From NCBI GenBank assembly GCA_009760855.2, contig WPIO01000078.1, positions 542,501 through 606,500 on the forward strand: a DNA stretch of 64,000 nt, read 5' to 3'. Below, one piece after another: positions 36,953-46,859 of this stretch. Numbering within the stretch: position 1 is the stretch's first letter; every line of letters starts with the position of its first letter. The notes under the pieces were generated by a model. That model was not told the DNA's origin. It saw nothing but the letters and a program-made list of their open reading frames with translations, and searched no databases. The DNA comes from Cristatella mucedo (lineage: Eukaryota > Bryozoa > Phylactolaemata > Cristatellidae). The translations under genes were made by a program, and so were the position numbers.

Positions 36953-37177
36953 CAAGACTAGCTGCCTGGTTCGACTATTATATACTTTCTCCATTTAGCT
37001 GCCTGGGCACCGTCAAAGTTTGTTCGAATCCGATTTTGCATTCTGTCCCAATGGTCGGTTGGTTGAATGGTTGGAAACTTTCACTGACCGTGGCAGCTAG
37101 CCGCCTTTCTGCCTCTGTGACATTCAAATTCAGCTTTTTGCAATGGCTACATTTAGTATGGGAGCTCTTGTCCTGGG

Positions 37178-37204
37178 CTCTCTCTCTCTCTCTCTCTCTC
37201 TCTC
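37178..37204. repeat. (CT)n run in the polypyrimidine region upstream of an exon
   Basis: About 13 CT units located about 70 bp 5' of the final LIM exon, contributing to its pyrimidine-rich approach. Confidence 0.9.
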
Positions 37205-37272
37205 ACTTGACCGCGAGCGAAACGTTGCCGTTGCCACTGGCACCAGATAGCGCTGTTTCTTCTCTTTTTCAG

Positions 37273-37467
37273 GACTGCGGCGTGCAGCTGACGGACGAGC
37301 CGGAGCAGCGCTGCTACCCTCTCGACGACGCGCTGCTCTGTCGGCGCTGCCACGTCGCTCGTCGACAGCTGCTTAGCGAGCCTCGAGACACTGGCACCAC
37401 AGCAGCCGAACTGTCTCGAGGCGCTCCGCCGCTGTCGCAGCCGCCTGCACAGGCAGCACTTCGCTGA
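37273..37467 (+). CDS. Ajuba-family LIM protein, last exon (LIM3 end and C-terminus)
   Basis: It follows TTTTTCAG. The first codons GDCGVQLTDEPEQRCYPLD (the leading G is completed by the previous exon) and ALLCRRCHVARR supply the last four zinc ligands of LIM3. A tail of about 30 residues rich in Ala, Pro and Ser follows, ending at TGA 37,465-37,467. All three LIM domains of the gene are therefore complete and open, so the gene is likely functional despite introns loaded with transposons. The LIM-coding part totals 680 bases in seven exons across 18 kb. Confidence 0.95.
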   Translation, partial: DCGVQLTDEPEQRCYPLDDALLCRRCHVARRQLLSEPRDTGTTAAELSRGAPPLSQPPAQAALR

Positions 37468-39959
37468 TGGCAGGACAGCGCTCGCGAGGCCGTGCTAACT
37501 CGCGACTTACCTTTGAGCAAGAGTAGCTGCAAATTGCAGCGCTGCTCTCTTCGCAAGCTCGTCACCAGCCACAAACATCCCGCATTCGATTTTGCGTTAG
37601 TACCGGGAATTTTTCTATTTTACCCTGGCGAATGCTTTTTATATCTTGGCCTGCTATTTTGCGTGTTTGCTCTGTTAATCTACGCATGCGGACCACATTG
37701 TTCGATCGGACATTGTGAGATGGAAATTGTAATAAGTAGAAGCGTCGAGAGCGGCATGTTTCTCAGCTTGTGCTCGTGCATGGCTTACTGGCTGCGGCAC
37801 TCACTTCCAACAGGGACCGACCGAGCTCAGCTGAAGGTAAAGGGCGAGGCTTCCGTGTGAGTTCTGCTGGCTCGGCCGTGTGCACGCATACAGCTCCCGT
37901 TGACCTTCCCTCCTTATTAAAGCCTCAAGCTCTCGGACCTTTCCTCTTTGTTTCCGGCTTTGTTTATGACAGCCGACGCTTTTGTACGGCCATGGTAGAC
38001 AGAGACCGGCAGGGTAGCCTGAAGCCCCCAACCCACAGCTCTGCTTTCGACTTCATTACCTTTCGCATGTGCGTTTAGAGAAAGTTTTGTGTAGGCCGTT
38101 GCTCATTGAGTTCATTCCGATCACCAGCCACAAACGACGACGAGTAGGGGAGAACTTTAAACTATGAGCGATCTCAGCGCGAGGATGAGTATAAATGTGA
38201 AATTGACGGAATCAGCAGTTTCCCCCACCTGGTCTTTATTACTTTGTGGAGTTACAGACGGACATACGTTACATTTCTCGCCGGAGACATTGAAGAGAGG
38301 CTGACTCGGCTTAAAGGCTAAGACACAACGAGTTGATGGCTTGGGAAATTTTCTGCCACTTTTTCTATTGCGTGGGGTATACGCCATATATGAAGGTGCC
38401 CCTGCGGTAGCAAAGGAGGACTATGCCAAGGTAAAGAAAGTGCTGCTGGAAGCATCATTGAACTTAAATCGGCTGGCTGAGCTTCTGGCTGGAGATTTCG
38501 TTAAATGTGCCGTTGTCGTTGGACTGCCGGATGCCTCGGAAGTGGCAGCTCCAAGCCTCGTGCAACCTTGCTGACATGCCGATGCATATTCTTGTCGAGA
38601 AGGCTCCCATCATAGTGAAGGCTCTGGAAGATAGAATCAGAGTGAAGCTAAAGTACGTTACAGCCGTCCCGTCGCAGCCAACCGAACCTAACCTGGGTAC
38701 ACAATAGCTTCTCCTAAAAAGTAAGCACGCTATCCTCACTTCGTAGGAAATCGATTGAGCAATAGCTCGAAGGGCTCCTATATGAGAATTTTTGAGTTGG
38801 AAGATAATCCAGAAATCAGAGTAGTATAAACATTCGCCCTGGAAATACAGAGGAACAATAAGATCCCTAGGGAAATATAGTATCCTCTGGAAGGGGGATA
38901 CAGAAAGCACTCACGAGGTGAGGGCTAAAATCAAAGAAAGAACAGGGGCACTTTCGTAGTTGAATGTACATGTGAGTACCTTACGTTCAGAAGTAAGGAA
39001 AGCCACTGCTAGTAGGACAGCTACTACAACAGTAAGGTTTTTAGTTAAAAGGTTAAACACAACGTTAGCCTTTACCAGGTTAACTTGGACTAGAGGGGGA
39101 ATGTCACCTTCGAGATATGAGGCCGATAGCTTAACTTAGCTTACCTGGAACGTTTATAAAGTCTAGGATTCCTCTTAGGAGTAGAGCTGACCAAGTATTC
39201 TTTGGGCCTAGCTTGGCTAAGAACTCATTAGGAGAGTTCCTTAGGAGAGTGCTAACGCCCCTCCATCACCCCTTTAGGGATTAGCTTAAAAACTCGTAAA
39301 TGATACGTATCCTTAAGGTATCTCAGCCTAAGGGATTGAGGAGTTCCCTCAACAGGTGCCAGCTCAACCTCTTCAGAGGTCAACCAATCTTGATTGAGTT
39401 TATAGTTCATTTTATTTATTTGTAGTTTACTGAGTTTATTTTAGCCCTGAGGAAGAGGACAGCTGGGAGGTCGGGAAACCACGATCCCCTTCCTTCCGTC
39501 TGGGAGGCTGCGGTCTGGGAATGAGGATTCCCTTCCCAGTCCTTCCTTTCTGGGAGAGTAGTACCGGGATAGTCCTAGTCTACCCCTCCCCTAACCCCCT
39601 CAGTGGCCACTAATGAGCTAGCAGGTATTCTCCTCCCGCTGCTCCGGTGCCGTTGACATCGGGGGGGGGGGGACAATACCTCCTGTTTACTAGGGACACC
39701 ATAGTAGGAATGTAGTGAGTAGGTCAGGGTCAGGCTGCCTAGGCCTCCCCTCTTCATGCGGATAGACAATATTCTCCTGTGAGTATGTATATCTTCCAAC
39801 GAGTACCGTGTGCCTAAAACCTCGCTGTAAATACTGATTTCCCCCTTGCTTCATGTGCAGTCGAAACAGGGAGGGAAATACAGTAAGTTCTTTGCGAGTC
39901 CTACGCTGTTGACCGGGCTAATTACAACGGCAGAAGCAGCAGGCGCACACAACTCCGGT
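37468..39959. other. downstream of LIM gene, no firm gene
   Basis: The LIM gene's 3' UTR should begin here. At 38,225-38,275 the text TTTGTGGAGTTACAGACGG is a fragment of the LINE family 2 end. At 38,341-38,706 two overlapping plus-strand open frames (with LLEASLNLNRLAELLAGDF and ILVEKAPIIVKALEDRIRV) look like one amphipathic helical protein broken by a shift near 38,550. I do not recognise it, and a degraded transposon protein is possible. Low-complexity poly-G lies at 39,661. Confidence 0.35.
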
Positions 39960-40110
39960 GAACCGGGATGGCACACTAGGTAAGGTCCGGACAGAGGTCG
40001 TGGGTTCGAATCGTACGGTGCGTAGTTTTGTACGGCTACTGCAAGCGGTGGTGATAGCCTTAAGGTTCTGTCGCTATGCAAAAGAGGCTGTTAAATCAGC
40101 TAGTATTTAT
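39960..40110 (+). mobile_element. SINE B copy
   Basis: GGCACACTAGGTAAGG (A-box region), GTCGTGGGTTCGAATCG (B box), CTGCAAGCGGTGGTGATAGC and AGGCTGTTAAATCAGCTAG, ending in TATTTATTTATTTAC. Confidence 0.8.
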
Positions 40111-40871
40111 TTATTTACACATAAACAACTCTAGTGTATTTGGAAACCACTGGAGTATTAGTGTATATACACATATAGTCACTTTGCAATTGTCATTCGT
40201 GTGCACTTTTGGTGTCGTGTTTATGTTTGCATGCATCAGGTGTTTCTCGCGATAATTTGCGACAGAGCGTAAGCAGGAGTAAGGTGATCACCTGTTTAGC
40301 TTTTTTTCTGTTTGCAGCTACTAGAATGGTTAGCCTGCTTCGAGATACGACATTTCTCCATGTTAATGCCTCACCGTTGTGTTGCCTCTGAGCACGGTTA
40401 TCTGAGGCAAATTGACCTTTCTTGACATTTCGTAGACTAGTGAAGGTATGAATGCACGCACAAAGCAATTCTATGAGGGCATTTTAATTCATAAATGTGT
40501 TTTATTCTTGCAGATGTTTTAAAGTACTAGGTACCTCAGAACTCTGCAATTGGTCAGAAATGCCGGCAAAATCTGACAATTGTCCTTCATCGTAGTCAGC
40601 GTAATGTTCTCGGTACTTACTGCTAGAGAGTCGGATTTCTCTCAATATCAGCAGCTAGTTGGTAAGTGCCATAGTCGTGGTCTTCTACCTGCACAGGCTT
40701 CGCATCCTCCTGTGTTACTAGATTTTTGACTTGCTGTGGATGGCCAATCATCTACAACAGTCGTCAAGCATTAAAAAATAGCCGATAAATAGGAAAACTT
40801 CATTCCCGAATTGTATCACACAGTGAAGCGAAAGCCGGTGCTAAAATATGGTCTTTAGTATGGCTGCTGAG
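40111..40871. other. no feature recognised
   Basis: AT-leaning sequence between repeats. No open frame with a known motif and no RNA gene. Confidence 0.4.
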
Positions 40872-40965
40872 AGTTGTAATAATAATAATAATAATGCACC
40901 TGATAAAGCGCCCTCAGAGAACTCAGTGTCTTTCAAGGCGCTTTACATTGGTTGTGATTTGTGAA
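40872..40965 (-). mobile_element. LINE family 1 3' tail, minus strand
   Basis: AATAATAATG, GATAAAGCGCCCTCAGAGAAC and CAAGGCGCTTTACATTGG. Only the extreme 3' end is present, abutting a plus-strand copy. Confidence 0.8.
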
Positions 40966-40974
40966 TGATGAGGA

Positions 40975-41748
40975 CCAAGAACCGCTTTAAAAATTCGGGC
41001 TTGTTTAGATAGGGCTACCACGTCTAAGTTGGTCCATGCATTCGTAACATCCCGTCTTGACTCCTGTAACTCACTGCTTGGTGGCCTACCGGCATTTACA
41101 ATCAGGCGATTACAGCTGGTGTAAAACTCTGCAGTTAGGCTTGTCTGTCGTGAGCTTCGCAGTTGCCACATCACACCACTTTTCGCCGACCTGCACTGGC
41201 TCCCAGTCAAGCAACGGATTGACTTCAAGGTTTTGTCGCTCACTTTTAGGTCCCTTCATGCTTTGGCTCCAGCCTAGCTATCAGATCTACTCGCCCACTA
41301 GGCCAAGCATCGTACCACCCGCTTTTCGGAATCCAACAGCTTAACGATACCTCGTACAAACCTCAAATCCTTTGGAGACCGTGCATTTAGTTCGTATGCT
41401 CCCAAAGCCTGGAACTCATTCCCGACTTGCGTCAGAACATTCCCTGACTCGACCACATTTGAAAAGAACTTAAAAAAACACACCTATTTAGGACAGTATT
41501 TAGTGGGTCGCTGTGATTCGTCCCTCATGTGCTTATGCGGGCTGACGCTGTTACATACTGTCACTAACCACACTTGCATGCTGACCCTGTGCATGTCACC
41601 CCTAACCGTGTTATTCATATTGCTTATCAAGCATGATATTATTCACGATTCAATCGCGTTTCACTTTGCAGCAAATGTAAAGCGCCTAGAAAGAGATTGA
41701 GTTCACTGAGGGCGCTTTATCAAGTGCATAATTATTACTATTATGGTA
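40975..41748 (+). mobile_element. LINE family 1 copy, RT C-terminus to tail
   Basis: From GGGCTTGTTTAGATAGGGC through the conserved CTCCCAGTCAAGCAACGGAT (about 41,200) and CCAAAGCCTGGAACTCATTC (about 41,403), the 3' UTR and the ATTATTACTATTATGG tail. Together with the minus-strand tail just left of it, this forms another tail-facing arrangement like that at 4.1-4.6 kb. Confidence 0.85.
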
Positions 41749-42828
41749 CCAAAAAGTATTGCTGTTTTGATTCCCGTGAGCCATTTGTCAGGTTGACAAC
41801 TATGAAAACGTATTTCTTGCTCCTTCGATTACAAATAAACATGGCAACAACAATAATACACTTGTATCGCACCCTAACCATACTAAAGGCTATTTCATGA
41901 AGAATTACAGATGATGTTTTAAAGGATGCACGGCAATTGGCTGGTGATACATGCACCGTCACAGCGAGAATCAGACAACAGAAGACGATTGACTAACTGT
42001 AGCTATATAAATAACTAATGGCTAACTGCTGGCTGGGTACAGAAGGCGAACAACTCCAAGTTTCTATCGGATAATTACATTCGGACTGGTCGCGAGTTCC
42101 GTGGCCAAGCTTGGTAAGGTGAACGGTATGGCCGGTCGAAAGAAACCAATCCGCCATTGCGCTTAATATTAGCCGCCGCCTAATTTGATTATCGCATGCC
42201 GAGGTCATAGCGTCCCACAAAATAAGACTCTTGTGGAACACTTCGGCGATTTTTCCGGTCGAGTCGTAGGCCATTGTCGATAGTATACCGTTCGCCGAAA
42301 TCGAAATGGCAAAAACGACTTTCGAGAACGCTCATACTAAACAGTACTCGGCTACTGGTCATTTCCAACCGGCGTGCAAACAATAGAAAACAGCGTTCGA
42401 TGTTCTGCAAGCAGCGTTCATGCTAACGCAGTATTAGGAAAAGCTCAACAATAGCCTGTATATTGTGATATTATATATTAAAGCACTCACGGTCGGGGAT
42501 CGCAATAGCCTGGAGGTAAAGTGCTTGGTATTCAATATTGAGGTTGTGTGTTCGAATCGAGCTAATACTTAAATTTATGTGAGGCGAAGGTAATGTAACC
42601 TCAGAGGTCTATAGGAGGCAAGAAAACAATGGGAGTAGAAAATTAAACTAACATAAGAAACGGGCTAAATATTAGGCAAACGAACAAGGGACGGATGAAG
42701 GGACTAAATTAAACGAACTAAGGAGAGCGAACTTACCTCAAAACAATGCTGCACAAATCTTGCCAGTCGTACTGCAAACGCTGCAACGCTGCAACAGCCT
42801 GTTGCCGCCATCGGCATGTAACTGCGTT
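41749..42828. other. transition region, no gene recognised
   Basis: A diverged tRNA-like stretch at about 42,495-42,560 (GATCGCAATAGCCTGGAGG... GTGTGTTCGAATCGAGC) may be another SINE head. Base composition begins to fall toward AT here. No coding signal. Confidence 0.4.
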
Positions 42829-43083
42829 GAACGTTCGGAACAGAAGCTATCAAAGCTTTGGGAGGTCATAAGGGCAAAGCTATCAAAGCCGCCAATGGCT
42901 TGACCTTATGACCTCCCATTGGCGGCTTTGATAGCTTTGATAGCTACGCCCAAGGTCGAGCTATCAAAGCCGCCAATGGCTTGACCTTATGACCTCCTTC
43001 AAGGTTTTGTCGATAGCTCCTGTTCCGAACGTTTGATAGCTTTGATAGCTACGCCCAAGGTCGAGCTATCAAAGCCGCCAATG
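42829..43083. repeat. foldback cluster just left of the viral element
   Basis: The sequence AGCTATCAAAGCCGCCAATG occurs at least three times forward and its complement CATTGGCGGCTTTGATAGCT is also present. GTTCGGAACAG near the left side pairs with CTGTTCCGAAC near 43,020. GACCTTATGACCTCC recurs as well. The cluster can fold into several alternative hairpins. Its origin is unknown: a foldback transposon, a MITE cluster or a target-site rearrangement. Confidence 0.8.
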
Positions 43084-43221
43084 TGAGGACGCCCAGAGCG
43101 TGGCATTGGTGGCTAGCTCCCTAGAGCTAGCTCCGCGTAGCAACAGGAGCCAGGTAGGTGCGTAGGTCCGAGTAGACAACTACCACAGTCGAGAGCTTCC
43201 ACCGAAAGACACGGTGGTGAC

Positions 43222-43412
43222 GATAAGTATAAGATGATCGTACAAGTCACCATTGACTGGTACTAAGATTAACTGACTTGTACTAAACTACTGACTTGTC
43301 ACCATTGACTTGTACTAAACTACTGACTTGTACTAAAAGAGAATGATAAGGATAGATGATCGTGCAAGTCACCCGCTGCACTAAATGAGAATAATAAGGA
43401 TAGCTGAGAATG
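43222..43412. repeat. short direct repeats at the probable left end of the viral element
   Basis: GATGATCG(T)ACAAGTCACC occurs at about 43,234 and again at about 43,355. GACTTGTACTAAACTACTGA occurs at about 43,274 and 43,307. GAATGATAAGGATAG and GAATAATAAGGATAG follow. Polintons have long terminal inverted repeats, and this could belong to one, but the other end is outside the window so I cannot confirm it. Confidence 0.55.
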
Positions 43413-43722
43413 AATGAATCGAATTTAAGTAGTGGTGATATGCTTTTCATGTCACCTAACTCGTCAAACATTGAAACTAAATTTACATAAGTACTCACTT
43501 ATGGTTATACTTCTCCAATTCATCGTAAGTAACAATCATTATACACGAACTCATCGCTGGAGGCCATTTTTAAAGTCACGTGATCTATGGGGTATTCCCA
43601 AGTTGTCCGAATTTAGTAGCTGACGTCATTCCATTCATTTACATACTACTTGGAGTTGTGTTAAGTTGATATTACTATATAAGTGTAAAACAATTTTTAT
43701 TCGCAAAATAATATAGGACAAC

Positions 43723-44133
43723 ATGTCGGACCAGCGAACCAAGCATGCTAATGAAAAATATACCAAAATACTTTTAGATAATGAACGAATCAAAGGTTGT
43801 TTAACTAAATTAATACGTGTTAGATGTAGTTTTCTATTTATTCAATTTATAAGTATTTCAATGACTCTTGCAATTACTATAACTAGTACATATGTACAAC
43901 AATATGAGGATCTTTCTCATATAGTAACTGTTTTAGGTGGACTAACGACAATGGTAATATCAATTGAAAGTACAATATCCCAAATTGATAGCAGAAAAAT
44001 ATCTAATCTTCAAGCAAATTTTAACTTAGTTTCAAAGATATTTGATGCTTTAGACGATGATAAAATAACTAAAGAAGAATTCAATGAAATACTAATTGAT
44101 CCATTAGAAAATACAAGTGATACTAAATCTTAA
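43723..44133 (+). CDS. intact two-transmembrane protein with EF-hand-like tail, viral, unknown
   Basis: A clean 136-residue frame starting MSDQRTKHANEKY. It is AT-rich like the viral genes and unlike the host. Residues of about 34-56 (CSFLFIQFISISMTLAITI) and 65-84 (IVTVLGGLTTMVISIE) are hydrophobic and probably cross the membrane. The tail contains DALDDDKITKEEFNEIL, which resembles an EF-hand loop and exit helix. A TATAGG motif precedes the ATG by about 10 bases. It is convergent with, and its end overlaps, the integrase gene. It is one of the few viral genes with no stop or shift. The two-helix-plus-cytosolic-helix layout is reminiscent of SLATT-type membrane proteins, but that is only a shape comparison. 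No function is assigned. Confidence 0.75.
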   Translation: MSDQRTKHANEKYTKILLDNERIKGCLTKLIRVRCSFLFIQFISISMTLAITITSTYVQQYEDLSHIVTVLGGLTTMVISIESTISQIDSRKISNLQANFNLVSKIFDALDDDKITKEEFNEILIDPLENTSDTKS

Positions 44134-44996
44134 TCACTTGCAGCTCCTCTTAAACAAAACTTCTCTTAACATCATTAATGAAATATCTAACTGGTTGTTC
44201 TTGCAATACCATTATTCTATCAATAGTGTGTTTAGTTAAACTCCATACTGGATCTGTAGTTCTTCTTCTTTTTTCATCTTCTCCTTCAACTGATTCTAAT
44301 AAATATCTAACAGTTGTTCCGAGTTCTAATAACTTTTCTTGTTCTCCAACTTTTCTATGATATTTTGGTTTCTTTAGTTTTACTACTTCTTCTTTTATTG
44401 CTTCAGCAGGTTTTTCACCAGTTGCTTTTGTAATACTATCATTTAGATAATCAATAATCTTTGGTAAATAAGAAATCCACTCTGTTTCTAGTATATTCTC
44501 CTTTATTGATAATTTCTATTTCTTTTTCATATTGTGCAATAAATGCTCTCTCAGCTACTGTTTTATTCATTCTTTCAACTAATGCAACACTCTTTTTACT
44601 AGTACCTTCAATAATACGTGTTTCATGTTTTTTCATTTCTTTAGAAAACTCTCCTTTAAACTCTGATCCTGGATCTGCTGCCATTTTCTTTAGCCATTTC
44701 AAAGGACCTTTATTGCAAATATCTATTATTGCTTTTGTTACTTCTTTAGAAGACTTTGTTTTAAGTGGTCTTGAATCTTTATATCTACTAGCAACATCAA
44801 TAACACTCAAAGCATATTTATATCCAGAATCATTAGGCATATATACAATATCTGCTTAATGATTTTTATTAGGTTCAACAATATTAAAGAAACCTTGTGG
44901 AATTTTCTTAGGTCTTGGTTTGAATACTTGACTTATATCTGAGTCAGGATTGAATTTACCTTCTTTTTTTCTTTCATTTAGAGTTAAAAATGACAT
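44123..44996 (-). pseudogene. Polinton-type retroviral-like integrase (broken)
   Basis: The rve-superfamily integrase inserts the linear viral genome into host DNA. Visible motifs are VIDVASRYKDSRPLK, with the first catalytic aspartate, and AADPGSEFKGEFSKEM, carrying the second D-x-x-x-E-F-type aspartate. The glutamate follows near SVALVERMNKTV. C-terminally come YLPKIIDYLND, KPAEAIKE and DPVWSL, the chromo/SH3-like region of Polinton integrases. Start ATG is 44,996-44,994. Breaks are an in-frame TAA at 44,856-44,858 just before the core, a frame change near 44,490-44,520, and a second TAA at 44,150-44,152 near the end. The natural stop is TAG 44,123-44,125. Length is about 290 codons. Placement at the left end of the element matches Polintons. 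Confidence 0.9.
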
Positions 44997-45186
44997 TTTA
45001 TATTCATTAGTTAAGAAACACTTAAAAAAAGGATGTTGCTCTACTTCTTGTCTGCATCATTGTTTAGATCATGAAGCCATTTGTGCTATTTCAAAACTAT
45101 TCCCACTTGTTAAAGGTAAACGTAAAGCAACAAAGTTAAAAGAGTTAATAGTTTTAATAGTTCATTTATACTTCTCAGGAGGCTAC
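44997..45186. other. short spacer between integrase and fibre genes
   Basis: A plus-strand frame of 87 codons (44,950-45,213), including KGKRKATKLKELIVLIV, spans this spacer. It overlaps both neighbours and has no known motif, so I do not call it a gene. Confidence 0.35.
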
Positions 45187-46035
45187 CTAGCTAACCAAGA
45201 GGTTTACCTTTAAATTTCCAGTATTTTCTATGAAGTAATGGTCTGTCGGTATTCTAGTAAAATATAAATAATACTTTAAGTCTACACCTGTTGGAGAAGT
45301 ATTTATAGCTCTTACATCTCCAGATACAACACTTGTATCACTATTAGGTTTAAGAAATACACAATTTGATGCTCCAACAACCATAACATTTAATATCATT
45401 ATAGGTGGAGCTGTTCTATTTGTCCATAAATAAGGTGTTGATAGATTTAAAATTGAATTCTTAGAGTTGACATTCATTGAGATAGCTATCACTTCTGTTA
45501 TTTTTGTAACTGTTTTATCTACATAAAATTTAGTTGTAACATCAGAAGGATTAACAGGCTCTGCAACATTTGTTATTGAATTACCACCTATTTTAATATT
45601 TGTTGTTGAAGGAAGTGCTTTCAATAATACATCCCTTTTCATACCACCATAATTAACACAATAATCATCATTTAATAATACTGGATTTCCATTACCTGAA
45701 TTCCAATAAGTTGATATTATAGCATAGCTATTCATATTTAAATCACCAAACACGGTATCACCTGTTTTTTTAACATAATTATTTGTTTGACTGACATTTA
45801 CTCCATCAGTAGGATTAACACCTGCTCCAAGATTTGTAATAATTTTACCAGCAAGATTAAGTGATGATCCTGAATTAACAACAAATTTTGTATCTGCATA
45901 AGATTTTGTCACAACATCACTATCATTAACTGGATCTGATAAATTTATAATTCTATTTCCATTTGCATTTAGATCTGAGAGAAGATATTCGTTAACTTTT
46001 GATACATAATCAGTTGAACTAATCTTTGCACTCAT
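45187..46035 (-). CDS. fibre-like protein with tail-fibre-type repeats, intact
   Basis: A 282-residue open frame from MSAKISSTDYVSKVN to TAG at 45,187. The N-terminal half carries spaced repeats of the type NLSDPVNDSDVVTKSYAD and NVAEPVNPSDVTTKFYVD, with weaker copies between. The same N-I-x-N-(x)3-P-V-(x)2-x-D-x-x-x-K-x-Y-x-D pattern is characteristic of bacteriophage tail fibres. The C-terminal 120 residues are beta-rich and may be the tip or attachment domain. It starts at TATATAGATG, where TAG ends the upstream gene. It is undamaged, in contrast to most neighbours. A role as a capsid fibre is inferred from the repeats. Confidence 0.75.
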   Translation of the reverse strand: MSAKISSTDYVSKVNEYLLSDLNANGNRIINLSDPVNDSDVVTKSYADTKFVVNSGSSLNLAGKIITNLGAGVNPTDGVNVSQTNNYVKKTGDTVFGDLNMNSYAIISTYWNSGNGNPVLLNDDYCVNYGGMKRDVLLKALPSTTNIKIGGNSITNVAEPVNPSDVTTKFYVDKTVTKITEVIAISMNVNSKNSILNLSTPYLWTNRTAPPIMILNVMVVGASNCVFLKPNSDTSVVSGDVRAINTSPTGVDLKYYLYFTRIPTDHYFIENTGNLKVNLLVS

Positions 46036-46036
46036 C

Positions 46037-46847
46037 TATATATAATTATTAATTAGTATTTTACTTCTACTTAATATTTCCTTTACAACTGGAACAATTC
46101 TTGCAAATCTTCCATGATCTTCCTCATCAACAACTTGTATTTCTACCTTTTTATCTACTATTTTATATCAAAATCAAAGCTCTTTTTATTGTTAAATCTA
46201 CTATAATTAGAAATTATATCAAATTCAAAATCATAGTATTTCTCATCTTTAAGTAAAAACACAAATAAAGGAATTCTCAAAGGCATATAAAAAATATACT
46301 CTGTAGGAATTCTTACTGTTCCAGCAGCTATATAATCCTTAGGTTCTTCATCACAGTTCAACCCAGGAACAAATATTTCAAATTCACTATAAAAACATCT
46401 ACTTAATTTTAGTACATGTAATCCAAGTAAACATTGAGCAAGATATTGTTTTAGCATAAATTCTTCAACTATATTTCTACTCCATAAACATTTATCTCAA
46501 TCAATGTATTTCCATCTCTAATTCCATCTGGAGAATAACGATACACACCATCACTAACAAAACACACATTTGCATTTTCAATTTTTTTATCTAGTTTCAT
46601 TTCTGGATATGTAGCGGTAATTTTTTTTAAACACTTTACCAAACAACATTTGAGGAAATTTCATTGACTTAGAATTAGCAATATATTGTTTTAGTTTTCT
46701 ATTTGCAATTAATTCAATATCACAATCAATTTGTGAACCAAAAACCATATCATTTCCTAAAACAGAATAAACTTCTGATCCACCAATATTTAACGACATA
46801 GCTCTTTTCCACTCATCAGACCCTTAAATAAAATTTGTTTTTTTTGC
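46037..46847 (-). pseudogene. unknown viral protein (frameshifted)
   Basis: Pieces in three frames lie between the capsid gene and the fibre gene: a first piece with SLNIGGSEVYSVLGNDMVFG, a middle with VSDGVYRYSPDG, and a later piece with MLKQYLAQCLLGLHVLKL and FEIFVPGL, finishing with EDHGRFARIVPVVKEIL. The likely start is the ATG near 46,847, right after the capsid stop TAATAA. It ends at TAG abutting the next ATG. At least three shifts are needed, near 46,815, 46,490-46,520 and 46,160. I recognise no domain. Its position next to the capsid gene suggests a virion protein. Confidence 0.6.
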
Positions 46848-46859
46848 ATTATAATTTTA

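Noticed and set aside
42829-43083. CRISPR-like array
   Set aside because: The 20-base units occur in both orientations with irregular spacing and no unique spacers of constant length, in an animal genome. It is a foldback repeat.
44950-45213. Plus-strand 87-codon gene between integrase and fibre
   Set aside because: It overlaps both neighbours and has no start motif of the type seen at other viral genes and no similarity I can see.
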